DNA of 64,000 nt from Erwinia piriflorinigrans CFBP 5888 (GCF_001050515.1 NZ_CAHS01000013.1:1-64000), one strand, 5' to 3'; shown: positions 8,783 through 16,743, counted from the first letter of the stretch. Program-made: numbers and translations. The notes: generated from the sequence alone by a model not told the origin.

Positions 8783-9522
8783 TGGGTAACAAACGGATCA
8801 TTCAGGTCATTAACCCGAACACCAGCCGGGCGATGACGGAAACCATCGGCACGGCAGCGCGCGCAGTGGCGGCGGCAGATACCGAGATATTGGCGGTATG
8901 CCCAAGTCAGGGCGTGCCCTCCATTGAAGGGCATTTTGATGAAGCGATAGCCGCTATCGGCGTGTTGGAACAGGTTAAAGCCGGGCGTGCGCAGGGAGTT
9001 TGCGGGCATGTGATCGCCTGTTTCGGCGATCCGGGCCTGCTGGCGGCGCGTGAGCTGGCACAAGGCCCGGTAGTCGGCATTGCCGAAGCCGCGATGCATA
9101 TGGCAACCCTGGTCGCCACGCGCTTTTCCATCGTCACGACGTTGCCGCGCACGCTGGTTATCGCGCGTCATCTGCTGCAACAGTACGGATTTGAGCATCA
9201 CTGTGCGGCGCTGCACGCCATCGATCTGCCGGTGCTGGCGCTGGAAGATGGCAGCGGGCTGGCGCAGGAGAAAGTTCGTCAACGTTGTATACAGGCAATG
9301 CGTGAAGATGGCAGCGGCGCTATTGTTCTTGGGTGCGGCGGTATGGCCGATCTGGCCCAGGCACTAACGCGTGAATTGGGCCTGCCGGTGATTGATGGCG
9401 TCACGGCTGCGGTCAAAATGGTGGAGTCGCTGGTCGCGTTAGGTCTCTCCACCAGTAAGCATGGCGATCTTGCCTTCCCACTGAGAAAAAATCTGTCGGG
9501 CCAGTTCGAGTATCTGAACTGA
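8779..9522 (+). CDS. hpxA: HpxA, allantoin racemase
   Basis: An Asp/Glu/hydantoin racemase-family enzyme, 247 residues, interconverting R- and S-allantoin so that both isomers enter the pathway. The two catalytic cysteines are in VIACFGDPG (about Cys81) and VLGCGGMADL (about Cys186), and the N-terminal INPNTS binding loop is present. ATG at 8779 overlaps the hpxS stop; ATG at 8782 is equally possible. An AAGGAG ribosome-binding site precedes them. It is translationally coupled to hpxS and followed by hpxB after 43 bases. Confidence 0.9.
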   Translation: MMGNKRIIQVINPNTSRAMTETIGTAARAVAAADTEILAVCPSQGVPSIEGHFDEAIAAIGVLEQVKAGRAQGVCGHVIACFGDPGLLAARELAQGPVVGIAEAAMHMATLVATRFSIVTTLPRTLVIARHLLQQYGFEHHCAALHAIDLPVLALEDGSGLAQEKVRQRCIQAMREDGSGAIVLGCGGMADLAQALTRELGLPVIDGVTAAVKMVESLVALGLSTSKHGDLAFPLRKNLSGQFEYLN

Positions 9523-9565
9523 AAGTTCGCACCCGTTTGTTTTTCCGCCGTTAAGGACCGATACC

Positions 9566-10525
9566 ATGAGTCATCCCCCGGAAAAGAAAGAGTACAGCTT
9601 CAACAAAAACTACCCGCGCGATCTGCGCGGCTATGCAGGCGAACCACCGCATGCCGCCTGGCCCGCTAAAGCGAAAATCGCGGTACAGTTTGTCCTGAAC
9701 TACGAAGAGGGCGCAGAGAACAACGTACTGCATGGCGATGCCGGTTCCGAGCAGTTTCTGTCCGATATCATCGGTGCCGCGAGCTACCCTGAGCGCCATA
9801 TGTCGATGGAGTCGCTGTATGAATACGGCTCCCGTGCCGGTTTCTGGCGCATTCACCATGAATTCCAGCGGCGGGGTCTGCCGCTAACGGTATTTGGCGT
9901 GGCAATGGCGTTGGCGCGCCACCCGGAGATTGTCGAGGCGATCAAAGACGCGGATTACGATGTGGTCAGCCACGGCTGGCGCTGGATCCACTATCAGGGG
10001 ATGGATGCAAAAACCGAACGTCAGCATATGCAGCTGGCGCTGGATACCCTGACTGACCTGTTTGGCAAAACGCCGACCGGCTGGTACACCGGGCGCGACA
10101 GCCCCAATACCCGACGGCTGGTGGTGGAACAGGGGGGCTTAACCTATGACAGCGACTACTACGGCGACGACCTGCCTTTCTGGACACGCGTCACCTGTCA
10201 GGACGGCACGGTCAAACCGCATTTAATTATTCCCTACACCCTGGAAACCAACGATATGCGCTTTGCTACGGCGCAGGGTTTTAACACCGCCGAGCAGTTC
10301 TATACTTATCTGAAGGACAGTTTTGACGTGCTGTATGAAGAAGGGGAGCGCGCGCCTAAGATGTTGTCGATAGGGATGCACTGCCGCCTGCTGGGTCGTC
10401 CCGGTCGTTTCCGCGCGTTACAGCGTTTCCTTGATCATATTCAGAAGCATGATCGGGTATGGATCTGTACCCGTCAGCAGATTGCCGACCACTGGATGGA
10501 AACGCATCCGCCAGCTGAAGTCTAA
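9566..10525 (+). CDS. hpxB: HpxB, allantoinase of the PuuE (polysaccharide deacetylase-like) family
   Basis: Opens the hydantoin ring of S-allantoin to give allantoate. The 319-residue protein has the NodB/polysaccharide-deacetylase fold of PuuE allantoinases rather than the cyclic amidohydrolase fold of AllB. Landmarks: FVLNYEEGAENNVLHGD near the N terminus, SHGWRWIHYQ (about residue 135), TGWYTGRDSPNTRRL, DSDYYGDDLPFW, and the late MLSIGMHCRLLGRPGR containing a catalytic-region His. It is the last gene of the hpxSAB unit. Confidence 0.92.
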   Translation: MSHPPEKKEYSFNKNYPRDLRGYAGEPPHAAWPAKAKIAVQFVLNYEEGAENNVLHGDAGSEQFLSDIIGAASYPERHMSMESLYEYGSRAGFWRIHHEFQRRGLPLTVFGVAMALARHPEIVEAIKDADYDVVSHGWRWIHYQGMDAKTERQHMQLALDTLTDLFGKTPTGWYTGRDSPNTRRLVVEQGGLTYDSDYYGDDLPFWTRVTCQDGTVKPHLIIPYTLETNDMRFATAQGFNTAEQFYTYLKDSFDVLYEEGERAPKMLSIGMHCRLLGRPGRFRALQRFLDHIQKHDRVWICTRQQIADHWMETHPPAEV

Positions 10526-10531
10526 TAATAG

Positions 10532-10553
10532 CGGGCTGGATGATCCCAGCCCG
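10532..10553. terminator. Hairpin between convergent hpxB and hpxZ
   Basis: An 8-bp GC-rich inverted repeat, CGGGCTGG (10532-10539) and CCAGCCCG (10546-10553), lies seven bases after the hpxB stop. No T run follows on either strand, so it is a stabilising or weak termination hairpin rather than a clear intrinsic terminator. Confidence 0.45.
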
Positions 10554-10601
10554 TGAAACAGGCGCAATACCACTATTGTCGTATCTGCGCCGGGCGCTCA
10601 T

Positions 10602-10985
10602 TCACCCCATCACACTCACCTGTGCCGCGACAATGCGCCAGCCGGCGGGCAGCTTGACCCAAGTCTGCTGCTGGCGGCCAATCTTCTCGCTGCCCGCGCG
10701 GGTAAACTCGGTACTGCAAACGGCGAAATCATCGCCGAAGGTGGCGATCGTCGTGTTCTGCAAGCGGCGATCTAACCCGGCTGACGGACGAGCGGCACGA
10801 AAGGCGCGTATCGCCTCAATGCCGTACAGATTTTCTCCGGCCCCGAGGCGCACGGTACGTTCATCGTGCCAGAACAGTTCATCCAGCACGGCAATATCGT
10901 TACTCACCAGCGCCTGTTCATAGCGAAAAAACGCCGCCGTGACTTCGGCAACGGTCGTCGGCTGGTTGATGGCTTCATTTTTCAT
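10602..10985 (-). CDS. hpxZ: HpxZ, DUF3225/AtzH-like oxalurate catabolism protein
   Basis: A 127-residue protein with an NTF2/SnoaL-like fold (DUF3225 family), recognisable from FFRYEQALVSNDIAVLDELFWHDERTVRLG and the RRLQNTTIATFGDDFAVCSTEF segment. In the atrazine pathway the related AtzH hydrolyses 1,3-dicarboxyurea; a parallel amide-hydrolysing or accessory role in oxalurate breakdown is inferred. It is the last gene of the hpxWXYZ unit, six bases after hpxY. Confidence 0.85.
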   Translation of the reverse strand: MKNEAINQPTTVAEVTAAFFRYEQALVSNDIAVLDELFWHDERTVRLGAGENLYGIEAIRAFRAARPSAGLDRRLQNTTIATFGDDFAVCSTEFTRAGSEKIGRQQQTWVKLPAGWRIVAAQVSVMG

Positions 10986-10991
10986 CTTTTA

Positions 10992-12386
10992 TCATCCCCT
11001 ATGTGCAGGCAAGGCCTGGGCAATGCCAAGCTGTTCCAGTACGCGAGCCACCCGCAGGCAGGCTTCTTCTTTAAACGGCGCGGCAATCAGCTGTAAGCCG
11101 ATGGGCATACCACCCGCAGTGCGCAGCGGCACGGTAGTGACCGGCAGGCCGAGGAAGGAAATGGGCTGCGTCAGCATCCCCATGTTGGCGCGTACCGGCA
11201 GGTCGCAGCCGTTAATGCGCATGGTTTCCTGACCAATTAGCGTGGCGCTGGTGGGCGTCGCCGGGGCGATCAGCACATCCACATGCTTAAACAGCGGCAG
11301 CACCTGCTGCTGGAAATGGCGGCGGAAGCGCTGTGCCTGTACGTACCAGGCGGCGGGGATCATCGCTCCGGCCAGCAGGCGCTCACGCGACAGCGGTTCA
11401 AAACGTTCCGCCGCGCGACGCAGTTCGGGCAGATAGTGGTTGCCACCTTCTGACGCAGTGATAATAAAGGCGGCAGATCGGGCCAGTTCCGCCTGTGGCA
11501 GCACGATCTCTTCGCAGGCGTCCAGCGCCCGTGCCGCGCTGGCTACCGCCGCACGGGCATCGTCATCACACCACTGCTGAAACCAGCCGCCGAGCACCCC
11601 GCAGCGCAATCCTTCCAGCCCGTGATCCAGCAATGGCGTGACCGGCTGCACCGCCTTGTCGGCCTGGAAGCTGTCGCTGGCATCGCGCCCCTGCAAAACA
11701 TCATAAACCTGAGCAAGATCGCTAACGCGGCGGGCAAACGGGCCGATATGATCAAGGCTGGCGACAAACGGATGGGTGCCGGAGCGCGACAGGCGGCCAA
11801 AGGTCGGCTTCAGGCCGAAAATGCCGCACAGCGATGCCGGCACGCGAATCGAACCGTTGGTATCCGAACCGAGGGAAAAATGCACCAGCCCGGCGGCAAC
11901 GGCGGCGGCTGAGCCGCCGGATGAACCACCGGCAATACGTGTCATATCGTGCGGATTGCGGGTTGCGCCATAATGGCTGTTTTCAGTAGTGAAACCGTAG
12001 GCGTAGGCATCCATATTCAGCATGCCGGACAGCAGGCTACCGCTGGCGGCCAGCTTATCTACCGCCCAGGCATCATGCGCTGCCACCGGGCGATCGCTCA
12101 ACAGGCTGGCTCCAGCCAGCGTGGTATGCCCGGCGACATCAAACAGATTTTTCACCGCATAAGGCACCGCCGCCAGCGCCGGTAGCGGCTGTCCCTGACG
12201 TTGACGGTCATCCAGACGATCGGCCTCGCACAACATGCGATCTTCAGTGATCCCGGTCCAGGCGTTAAGCTGTGGGTTAGCCTGGTCAATGGTGGCCAGC
12301 GTCTGGCTGGCAATCTCGCGTGCGCTCAGTTCGCCCGCCGCCAGCGCGCGTTTTAGCTCGCTAATCGATAATGATGCCAGATTCAT
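10992..12386 (-). CDS. hpxY: HpxY, AtzE-like amidase-signature hydrolase
   Basis: A 464-residue amidase-signature enzyme with the Ser-cisSer-Lys triad visible: Lys79 in PYAVKNLFD, cis-Ser155 in AGGSSGGS and nucleophile Ser179 in GSDTNGSIRVPA. Its nearest characterised relatives are AtzE-type 1-carboxybiuret hydrolases. Together with HpxX (AtzG-like) and HpxZ (AtzH-like) it likely cleaves a carbamoyl or amide bond of oxalurate. The start overlaps the hpxX stop by four bases, implying coupled translation and probably a heteromeric complex, as shown for AtzEG. Confidence 0.87.
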   Translation of the reverse strand: MNLASLSISELKRALAAGELSAREIASQTLATIDQANPQLNAWTGITEDRMLCEADRLDDRQRQGQPLPALAAVPYAVKNLFDVAGHTTLAGASLLSDRPVAAHDAWAVDKLAASGSLLSGMLNMDAYAYGFTTENSHYGATRNPHDMTRIAGGSSGGSAAAVAAGLVHFSLGSDTNGSIRVPASLCGIFGLKPTFGRLSRSGTHPFVASLDHIGPFARRVSDLAQVYDVLQGRDASDSFQADKAVQPVTPLLDHGLEGLRCGVLGGWFQQWCDDDARAAVASAARALDACEEIVLPQAELARSAAFIITASEGGNHYLPELRRAAERFEPLSRERLLAGAMIPAAWYVQAQRFRRHFQQQVLPLFKHVDVLIAPATPTSATLIGQETMRINGCDLPVRANMGMLTQPISFLGLPVTTVPLRTAGGMPIGLQLIAAPFKEEACLRVARVLEQLGIAQALPAHRG

Positions 12387-12574
12387 GCTTTATACACTCC
12401 CGCCACTTCCAGCCTGTCGTCCAGTGGGAACGCCATCAGCGGATCGGCCATCGTGGCTATACGACTAAACTGAATAAGCAGTTCGGCGCGGCGCATGTCA
12501 TCCAGTTCCAGCGCCAGTATCTGCTCCATCTGTGCCACATAAACTGCCCAGTCGGGTTTCATTTGCTTCATCAT
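12383..12574 (-). CDS. hpxX: HpxX, small AtzG-like partner protein (DUF4089)
   Basis: A 63-residue, largely helical protein of the DUF4089 family, with a LxLDDMRRAELLIQFSRIATMADPLM core followed by FPLDDRLEVA. AtzG, the related protein of the cyanuric-acid pathway, binds AtzE and stabilises it, so HpxX is inferred to partner HpxY. ATG codons lie at 12574 and 12571. It sits nine bases after hpxW and overlaps hpxY. Confidence 0.85.
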   Translation of the reverse strand: MMKQMKPDWAVYVAQMEQILALELDDMRRAELLIQFSRIATMADPLMAFPLDDRLEVAGVYKA

Positions 12575-12583
12575 CTTCTCCCG

Positions 12584-14170
12584 TTAAAAACCGGCCGCGC
12601 TGCCATTGCTGCGCGGATCGAAAGCGCCTTCCAGCATGCCGTTGTTATGGCGCACGATGGCACCGGCATGGCCAACCGCCTCGCTGAAGTCGGGCAGTAT
12701 CTCTGTTTCATGTCCCAGCGCACGCAGGGCGGTGAGGGTTTGTGGTGAAAAACGGCCTTCCAGCTTCAGCGAGTCCGAGGCCTGTCCCCAGGTACGCCCC
12801 AGCAGCCAGCGCGGGGCGCTGACCGCCTGCTGCAACGGCATACCCTGCACAACGTGGCGGGTAAACAGCGCGGCCTGGGTTTGTGGCTGGCCGTCGCCGC
12901 CCATCGAACCGTAAACCATCGTGCGGCCATCGCTGAGGCGCGCCGCCGCAGGATTGAGCGTGTGGAAAGGTTGTTTGCCCGGAGCCAGCGCCAGTAAATG
13001 ATCGGGATCGAGGCTGAACGCCGCGCCGCGATTTTGCCAGGTGATGCCGGTGCCGGGGATCACCACGCCGCTGCCGAATTCGTGATAGATACTCTGAATA
13101 AAGGACACCGCCAGTCCGCTGCTGTCCACCACGCCCATCCAGACCGTGTCTCCCGGACCCTTACCGCTACCCCACGGGGCGGCCTGGTTCGGGTCAATCT
13201 GAGCCGCCAGCTGGGCTAAACGATCGCTGTCGAGTAACGCCTGCATATCTTCGCTCATATGGCGCGGATCGGTGATGTAACGATCGCGCAGACCAAAGGC
13301 CAGCTTGGTTGCCTCGACGATGCGATGAATAGTTTGCGCCTCATCGGCTTCGGCCAGTTTCAGCCGATCGGTAATGCCGAGGATTGCCAGTGAGACCAGG
13401 CCTTGGGTCGGCGGAGTCATATTGTAAATGTCACCGTGCTGATGGCGTATGTGCAGCGGCTTAACGCGTTTCGCCCGCTGTGCGTTGAGGTCTTGCAAGG
13501 TTATCGGCATCCCCAGACGGGATAGTTCATCCGCCAGCCTGTGTGCCAGCGGGCCGCGATAGAAGCTCTCCAGTCCGGCTTCCGCCAGATGAATCAAGGT
13601 ACTGGCCAGTTCGGGCTGGGTGAAGCGGCTTCCGGGGCTCGGAATGGTGCCATCTGGGAGAAAGGTGGCGGCAAAACCGGGCTGCTGGTACAGCTCGGCA
13701 TATTTGCTGGCGGTGGCGGTGGACTGGGATGCGGTGACCGGAATACCGTCGGCGGCATAGCGGATAGCGTCGGTCAGCAGGCGCGCCAGCGGGCGCTGTT
13801 TGCCGCCCAGTTCGTGGGAAATCTCCAGCGCCAGTGACCAGCCGCTTACCGTGCCGGGTACGGTGAGCGCCGCCCGTGGGCCGCGATGAGGAATGGTTTT
13901 ACTGCCCCGGTAGAATTCGGCGGTGGCGAGGGAACCCGCCGCGCCGCTGGCGTCAATGGCTATTGGATCGGCACCCGGTGGCAAAATCAGCCAGAAGCCA
14001 TCCCCGCCCAGTCCGTTCATATGCGGATAGACCACGGCGATGCTGGCCGCAGCGGCGACCATGGCTTCAATGGCGTTGCCGCCTTCGCGTAAAATCCCCA
14101 GCGCCGTTTCGCTGGCAAGGTGGTGAGGCGTAACGGCCATCCCTAGTGGAGCCATATTGCTTTGATTCAT
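12584..14170 (-). CDS. hpxW: HpxW, oxamate amidohydrolase (gamma-glutamyltransferase-like Ntn hydrolase)
   Basis: Hydrolyses oxamate to oxalate and ammonia at the end of the oxalurate branch, as shown for the Klebsiella protein. The 528-residue proenzyme of the GGT fold is predicted to self-cleave before Thr342 (KGPG-DTVWMGVVD) to expose the N-terminal nucleophile. Other landmarks are GNAIEAMVAAA, GLGGDGFW and GSMGGDGQPQ. No signal peptide is present, unlike periplasmic GGT. The start at 14170 follows the sigma-54-type promoter; ATG at 14185 is an alternative, and the frame is open further to 14338. Confidence 0.88.
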   Translation of the reverse strand: MNQSNMAPLGMAVTPHHLASETALGILREGGNAIEAMVAAAASIAVVYPHMNGLGGDGFWLILPPGADPIAIDASGAAGSLATAEFYRGSKTIPHRGPRAALTVPGTVSGWSLALEISHELGGKQRPLARLLTDAIRYAADGIPVTASQSTATASKYAELYQQPGFAATFLPDGTIPSPGSRFTQPELASTLIHLAEAGLESFYRGPLAHRLADELSRLGMPITLQDLNAQRAKRVKPLHIRHQHGDIYNMTPPTQGLVSLAILGITDRLKLAEADEAQTIHRIVEATKLAFGLRDRYITDPRHMSEDMQALLDSDRLAQLAAQIDPNQAAPWGSGKGPGDTVWMGVVDSSGLAVSFIQSIYHEFGSGVVIPGTGITWQNRGAAFSLDPDHLLALAPGKQPFHTLNPAAARLSDGRTMVYGSMGGDGQPQTQAALFTRHVVQGMPLQQAVSAPRWLLGRTWGQASDSLKLEGRFSPQTLTALRALGHETEILPDFSEAVGHAGAIVRHNNGMLEGAFDPRSNGSAAGF

Positions 14171-14207
14171 GCCATTCTCGTCCATTGGATAACTGATTGG
14201 CTTATCA

Positions 14208-14223
14208 AGCAAGAGTTGTTCCA
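14208..14223 (-). promoter_or_regulatory. Sigma-54 (-24/-12) promoter of the hpxWXYZ unit
   Basis: On the minus strand the site reads TGGAAC-AACTC-TTGCT, with GG and GC exactly 10 bases apart and a single mismatch to the consensus TGGCAC-N5-TTGC(A/T). It lies about 40 bases before the hpxW start, a normal distance for a transcript leader. Confidence 0.68.
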
Positions 14224-14296
14224 GTTTGTTGCATGAAGGGGCGATAACAGGGGTAAACCCGTCTGCCAGCAAAATACGCATTGCATGACAAACTGG
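14221..14296. promoter_or_regulatory. Paired inverted and direct repeats upstream of hpxW
   Basis: CCAGTTTGT (14221-14229) is mirrored by ACAAACTGG (14288-14296), and TTGCATGA occurs as a direct repeat at 14229-14236 and 14281-14288, 52 bases (about five helical turns) apart. The arrangement suggests a regulator binding two sites that loop, just upstream of the sigma-54-type promoter. The right repeat with its flank (TGCATGACAAACTGGTACA) is a loose NtrC-like sequence with wrong spacing. Confidence 0.4.
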
Positions 14297-14359
14297 TACA
14301 GGGGCTGTTATCATCGCTATACAGCTAGCTGCCTGCAAGAAAACCGCTCTGGTAAGTGC

Positions 14360-15418
14360 CTATCCCTCAGGAGTTTTAATCTTTACCCAATTGTTGCGGG
14401 TTAAATTCGGTTTATGCGTTGGTACATCTGGCAGTTTAATAACCTCATCTTTGACTGCTGTATTTTTCGCGTTCATTTTAGAATGGTTTGATATTTTATC
14501 GGCCATCTCCTTTCTTTTTTTGTTCTCTGTTGTCATTATATATTCTATTTTCTCATTCATCTTATTATGATGACCATATGTTCCCCTTAGCACTGTATTT
14601 GTATCTCGAATAACAGCGTTGGCGGCTGTTAATGAAATCAAACCATCAATTCCCTCCATTTGTTCTTGGTTTTCATTTTTAAGTCTTGTCAGTTTTTCTA
14701 TGTTACTTTTCACCTGTTTACTAATGTAAGGTGTTGCAAGGTATTTGTTAATCTCATCTTCGATGTTTTTCAGGCAGGATTCCATTTTATGTGATAACAG
14801 GTGCGGATTCGCTTCGGCCGTAGAGATAATGGCTTTAGTTAGGGTGTATTTATCTTCTAAATATTTATTCTCAAGATCTGACACCTCCTGCGTGAGTCTT
14901 TCAATTTTGGCAGTAATTTTTTCACGATTGTATCCAGTTTGATGATATGTATCTTTGGAAATTATTCCTTTTGCTATTGATAACTTGCTTTTAGCTTTAC
15001 ATAATTCAGCATTTGTTTCACCAGGGGTTAAATAGGAAAAACCCTTTTCAAACATAGATGAAACCTTTATCCTGAAAAGAAAGGAGCTATTGTTAAACAT
15101 TTCTCTTGAAAGTTTATATAATCTCCTTTCAGAGTCGTCTGTATTAGTTGTTTCGTTTTTTAATATTTCATTCTGTCTTTCGATTCCGGCGTTGTATATG
15201 TTATCGGCTCTATTATGGTAGGCGTATGAAATTCTTGCCTTTAAATCAGGGTGTCTTTCCGCTTTCTTGCTCAACGCTTTTTCAACAGACTTTGGTATGT
15301 TATCTACTTTTTTTATTTGGTCGAGAATACTATGAAATGTTTTACTTGAAATGTTACCCCTGGTGAAATTTGTGAGGTGAACCTTAATAATGTCTTTATT
15401 AATAAAATTTACGGTCAT
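14360..15418 (-). CDS. Unknown AT-rich protein inserted in the hpx cluster
   Basis: A 352-residue protein I do not recognise. It is rich in Lys, Asn, Ile, Ser and Glu, largely helical with likely coiled-coil stretches (about residues 150-185, 235-260 and 280-300), and lacks a signal peptide or membrane segment. Base composition is clearly more AT-rich than the GC-rich hpx genes on both sides, with many AAA, AAT and ATA codons, indicating horizontal acquisition. A C-terminal Pro/Lys-rich tail (KLPDVPTHKPNLT) follows. The composition and lack of a catalytic motif would fit a secreted effector, but no hrp box (GGAACC-type) was found upstream. The start has a GGGAG site in a hairpin (15425-15441). 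Confidence 0.75.
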   Translation of the reverse strand: MTVNFINKDIIKVHLTNFTRGNISSKTFHSILDQIKKVDNIPKSVEKALSKKAERHPDLKARISYAYHNRADNIYNAGIERQNEILKNETTNTDDSERRLYKLSREMFNNSSFLFRIKVSSMFEKGFSYLTPGETNAELCKAKSKLSIAKGIISKDTYHQTGYNREKITAKIERLTQEVSDLENKYLEDKYTLTKAIISTAEANPHLLSHKMESCLKNIEDEINKYLATPYISKQVKSNIEKLTRLKNENQEQMEGIDGLISLTAANAVIRDTNTVLRGTYGHHNKMNEKIEYIMTTENKKRKEMADKISNHSKMNAKNTAVKDEVIKLPDVPTHKPNLTRNNWVKIKTPEG

Positions 15419-15424
15419 TCAAAT

Positions 15425-15441
15425 CTCCCTTATTGAGGGAG
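15425..15441 (-). promoter_or_regulatory. Hairpin enclosing the ribosome-binding site of the AT-rich gene
   Basis: On the minus strand CTCCCT-CAATA-AGGGAG forms a perfect 6-bp stem with a five-base loop; the AGGGAG arm is the Shine-Dalgarno sequence, six bases before the ATG at 15418. If it forms in the mRNA it would hide the ribosome-binding site, a layout seen in thermosensors and other translational switches. The function is inferred. Confidence 0.5.
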
Positions 15442-15642
15442 TTAGTTTAAATAAACGTATCTTTTTTTGTATCAAAAAACGATAAAAGAAGAGGCAGTAT
15501 TCAGCAGATGCCATCGGCACATCCGAAAACGCCAAAACAGCCTTAGCGAACAAAAGTTATGCTTTCCAGATTGTCTGATACAGACGGGCACGTAATTTGT
15601 ATATCATCGGTAGGATGAAACAAACGTTACAGGACAAACCTG

Positions 15643-16482
15643 ATGAAGCAGCTTGATGAACGCCTGCGCAGCCATTATGGGCAGCTTTCGCCGCAGGAAC
15701 AGCGCGTCGCCGATTTTGCCTTCGACCATTTTGACGATTTGATCGGCTATAACAGCGCCGACCTGGCGCGCCTGAGCGGGGTTTCTAAAGCGACGGTCAG
15801 CCGTCTGTTTAAACGCTTAGGTTATGAAAAATATAAAGATATGCGTGACGAATTGCGGACGCTACGCCAGAGCGGTATGCCTCTGACCGATAACCGTGAT
15901 GCGGTACAGGGCAATACCCTGCTGGCACGTCACTATAAGCAGGAGATGGCTAACCTTACCCAGTGGGTGAACGGCCTGGACAGCGGTCAGTTTGCTGAGG
16001 TGGTACAGGCGCTGGCAGACAGTAAACGCATATTTATCATCGGCATGCGCAATGCCTATCCGGTGGCATTACATCTGCGACAGCAGCTGTTACAGGCGCG
16101 TCAACAGGTTCAGGTGTTGCCACAGCCGGGGCAGACGCTATCTGAAGAGCTGGTGGATCTGACGCCGCAGGATATGGTGGTGGTCATGGCCTTCCGCCGC
16201 CGTCCGCGCATTATCCGCCCGCTGCTGCAACAGCTGCAACAGCAGGGCATTCCTACGCTGGCCCTGTGTGAGCCGCAGGCACGGGCGGTGATCGCGTTGG
16301 CGCGCTGGCAGCTGTGCGCGCCGCTCGACAGCGTATCCGCCTTTGACAGTTATGCCGCCGCTAACAGCCTGATCAATCTGCTGGCCAATGCTTTACTGCA
16401 TCATCTGTTAAGCGACGGGCGACAGCGCATTCATCGCATTGCCGACCTTTATAGCCAGCTGGACGAGCTGGAGCAACGCTGA
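15643..16482 (+). CDS. hpxU: MurR/RpiR-family transcriptional regulator of the hpx cluster
   Basis: A 279-residue regulator with an N-terminal RpiR helix-turn-helix (about residues 1-75, including YNSADLARLSGVSKATVSRLFKRLGY) and a C-terminal SIS sugar-isomerase-like domain (about residues 125-255, IFIIGMRNAYPVALHLRQQL). It lies directly upstream of the ABC-importer operon, as in Klebsiella, where a regulator of this family accompanies hpxFGHIJK. The effector is unknown; a purine-pathway ureide is plausible. The symbol rests on family and position. Confidence 0.75.
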   Translation: MKQLDERLRSHYGQLSPQEQRVADFAFDHFDDLIGYNSADLARLSGVSKATVSRLFKRLGYEKYKDMRDELRTLRQSGMPLTDNRDAVQGNTLLARHYKQEMANLTQWVNGLDSGQFAEVVQALADSKRIFIIGMRNAYPVALHLRQQLLQARQQVQVLPQPGQTLSEELVDLTPQDMVVVMAFRRRPRIIRPLLQQLQQQGIPTLALCEPQARAVIALARWQLCAPLDSVSAFDSYAAANSLINLLANALLHHLLSDGRQRIHRIADLYSQLDELEQR

Positions 16483-16486
16483 TGGG

Positions 16487-16501
16487 GCACCAAACTGGTG
16501 C
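16487..16501. promoter_or_regulatory. NtrC-binding palindrome
   Basis: GCACC-AAACT-GGTGC is a perfect inverted repeat with the five-base spacing and core of the NtrC consensus (TGCACC-N5-GGTGCA). It lies about 187 bases upstream of the sigma-54 promoter at 16674, a normal enhancer distance. It overlaps the end of hpxU by none and starts four bases past its stop region. Confidence 0.8.
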
Positions 16502-16673
16502 TTTGCATGGTTTTGGGGCGTGAATGTGCGCCCTTTATCAGGCTGTTTGTCTGCTGCTCGCGCTGATATCACCGCGCGTCACGGGTTTTATCCCTCACTG
16601 TATATGCATAATAAACCCTTTTAATCATCTTGTTACGCGCCTGGTTATGAAAATAACGCTGTTTGCATCGCTC

Positions 16674-16689
16674 TGGCACATTAGTTGCA
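16674..16689 (+). promoter_or_regulatory. Consensus sigma-54 (-24/-12) promoter of the ABC-hpxJKTQ operon
   Basis: TGGCAC-ATTAG-TTGCA matches the sigma-54 consensus at every specified position, with GG (16675-16676) and GC (16687-16688) 10 bases apart. The predicted start of transcription is near 16700, giving a leader of about 45 bases before the binding-protein gene. With the NtrC palindrome at 16487-16501 it indicates nitrogen-limitation control. Confidence 0.92.
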
Positions 16690-16743
16690 ATTAATTTCTT
16701 TAAGAATCTTTCGTTTCATGATTTATTAACCGGGGATGGGAAA

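Noticed and set aside
15419-15642. Search for an hrp box to support a type III effector role for the orphan gene
   Set aside because: No GGAACC-N15-16-CCAC sequence on the minus strand; an effector role is left as speculation only.
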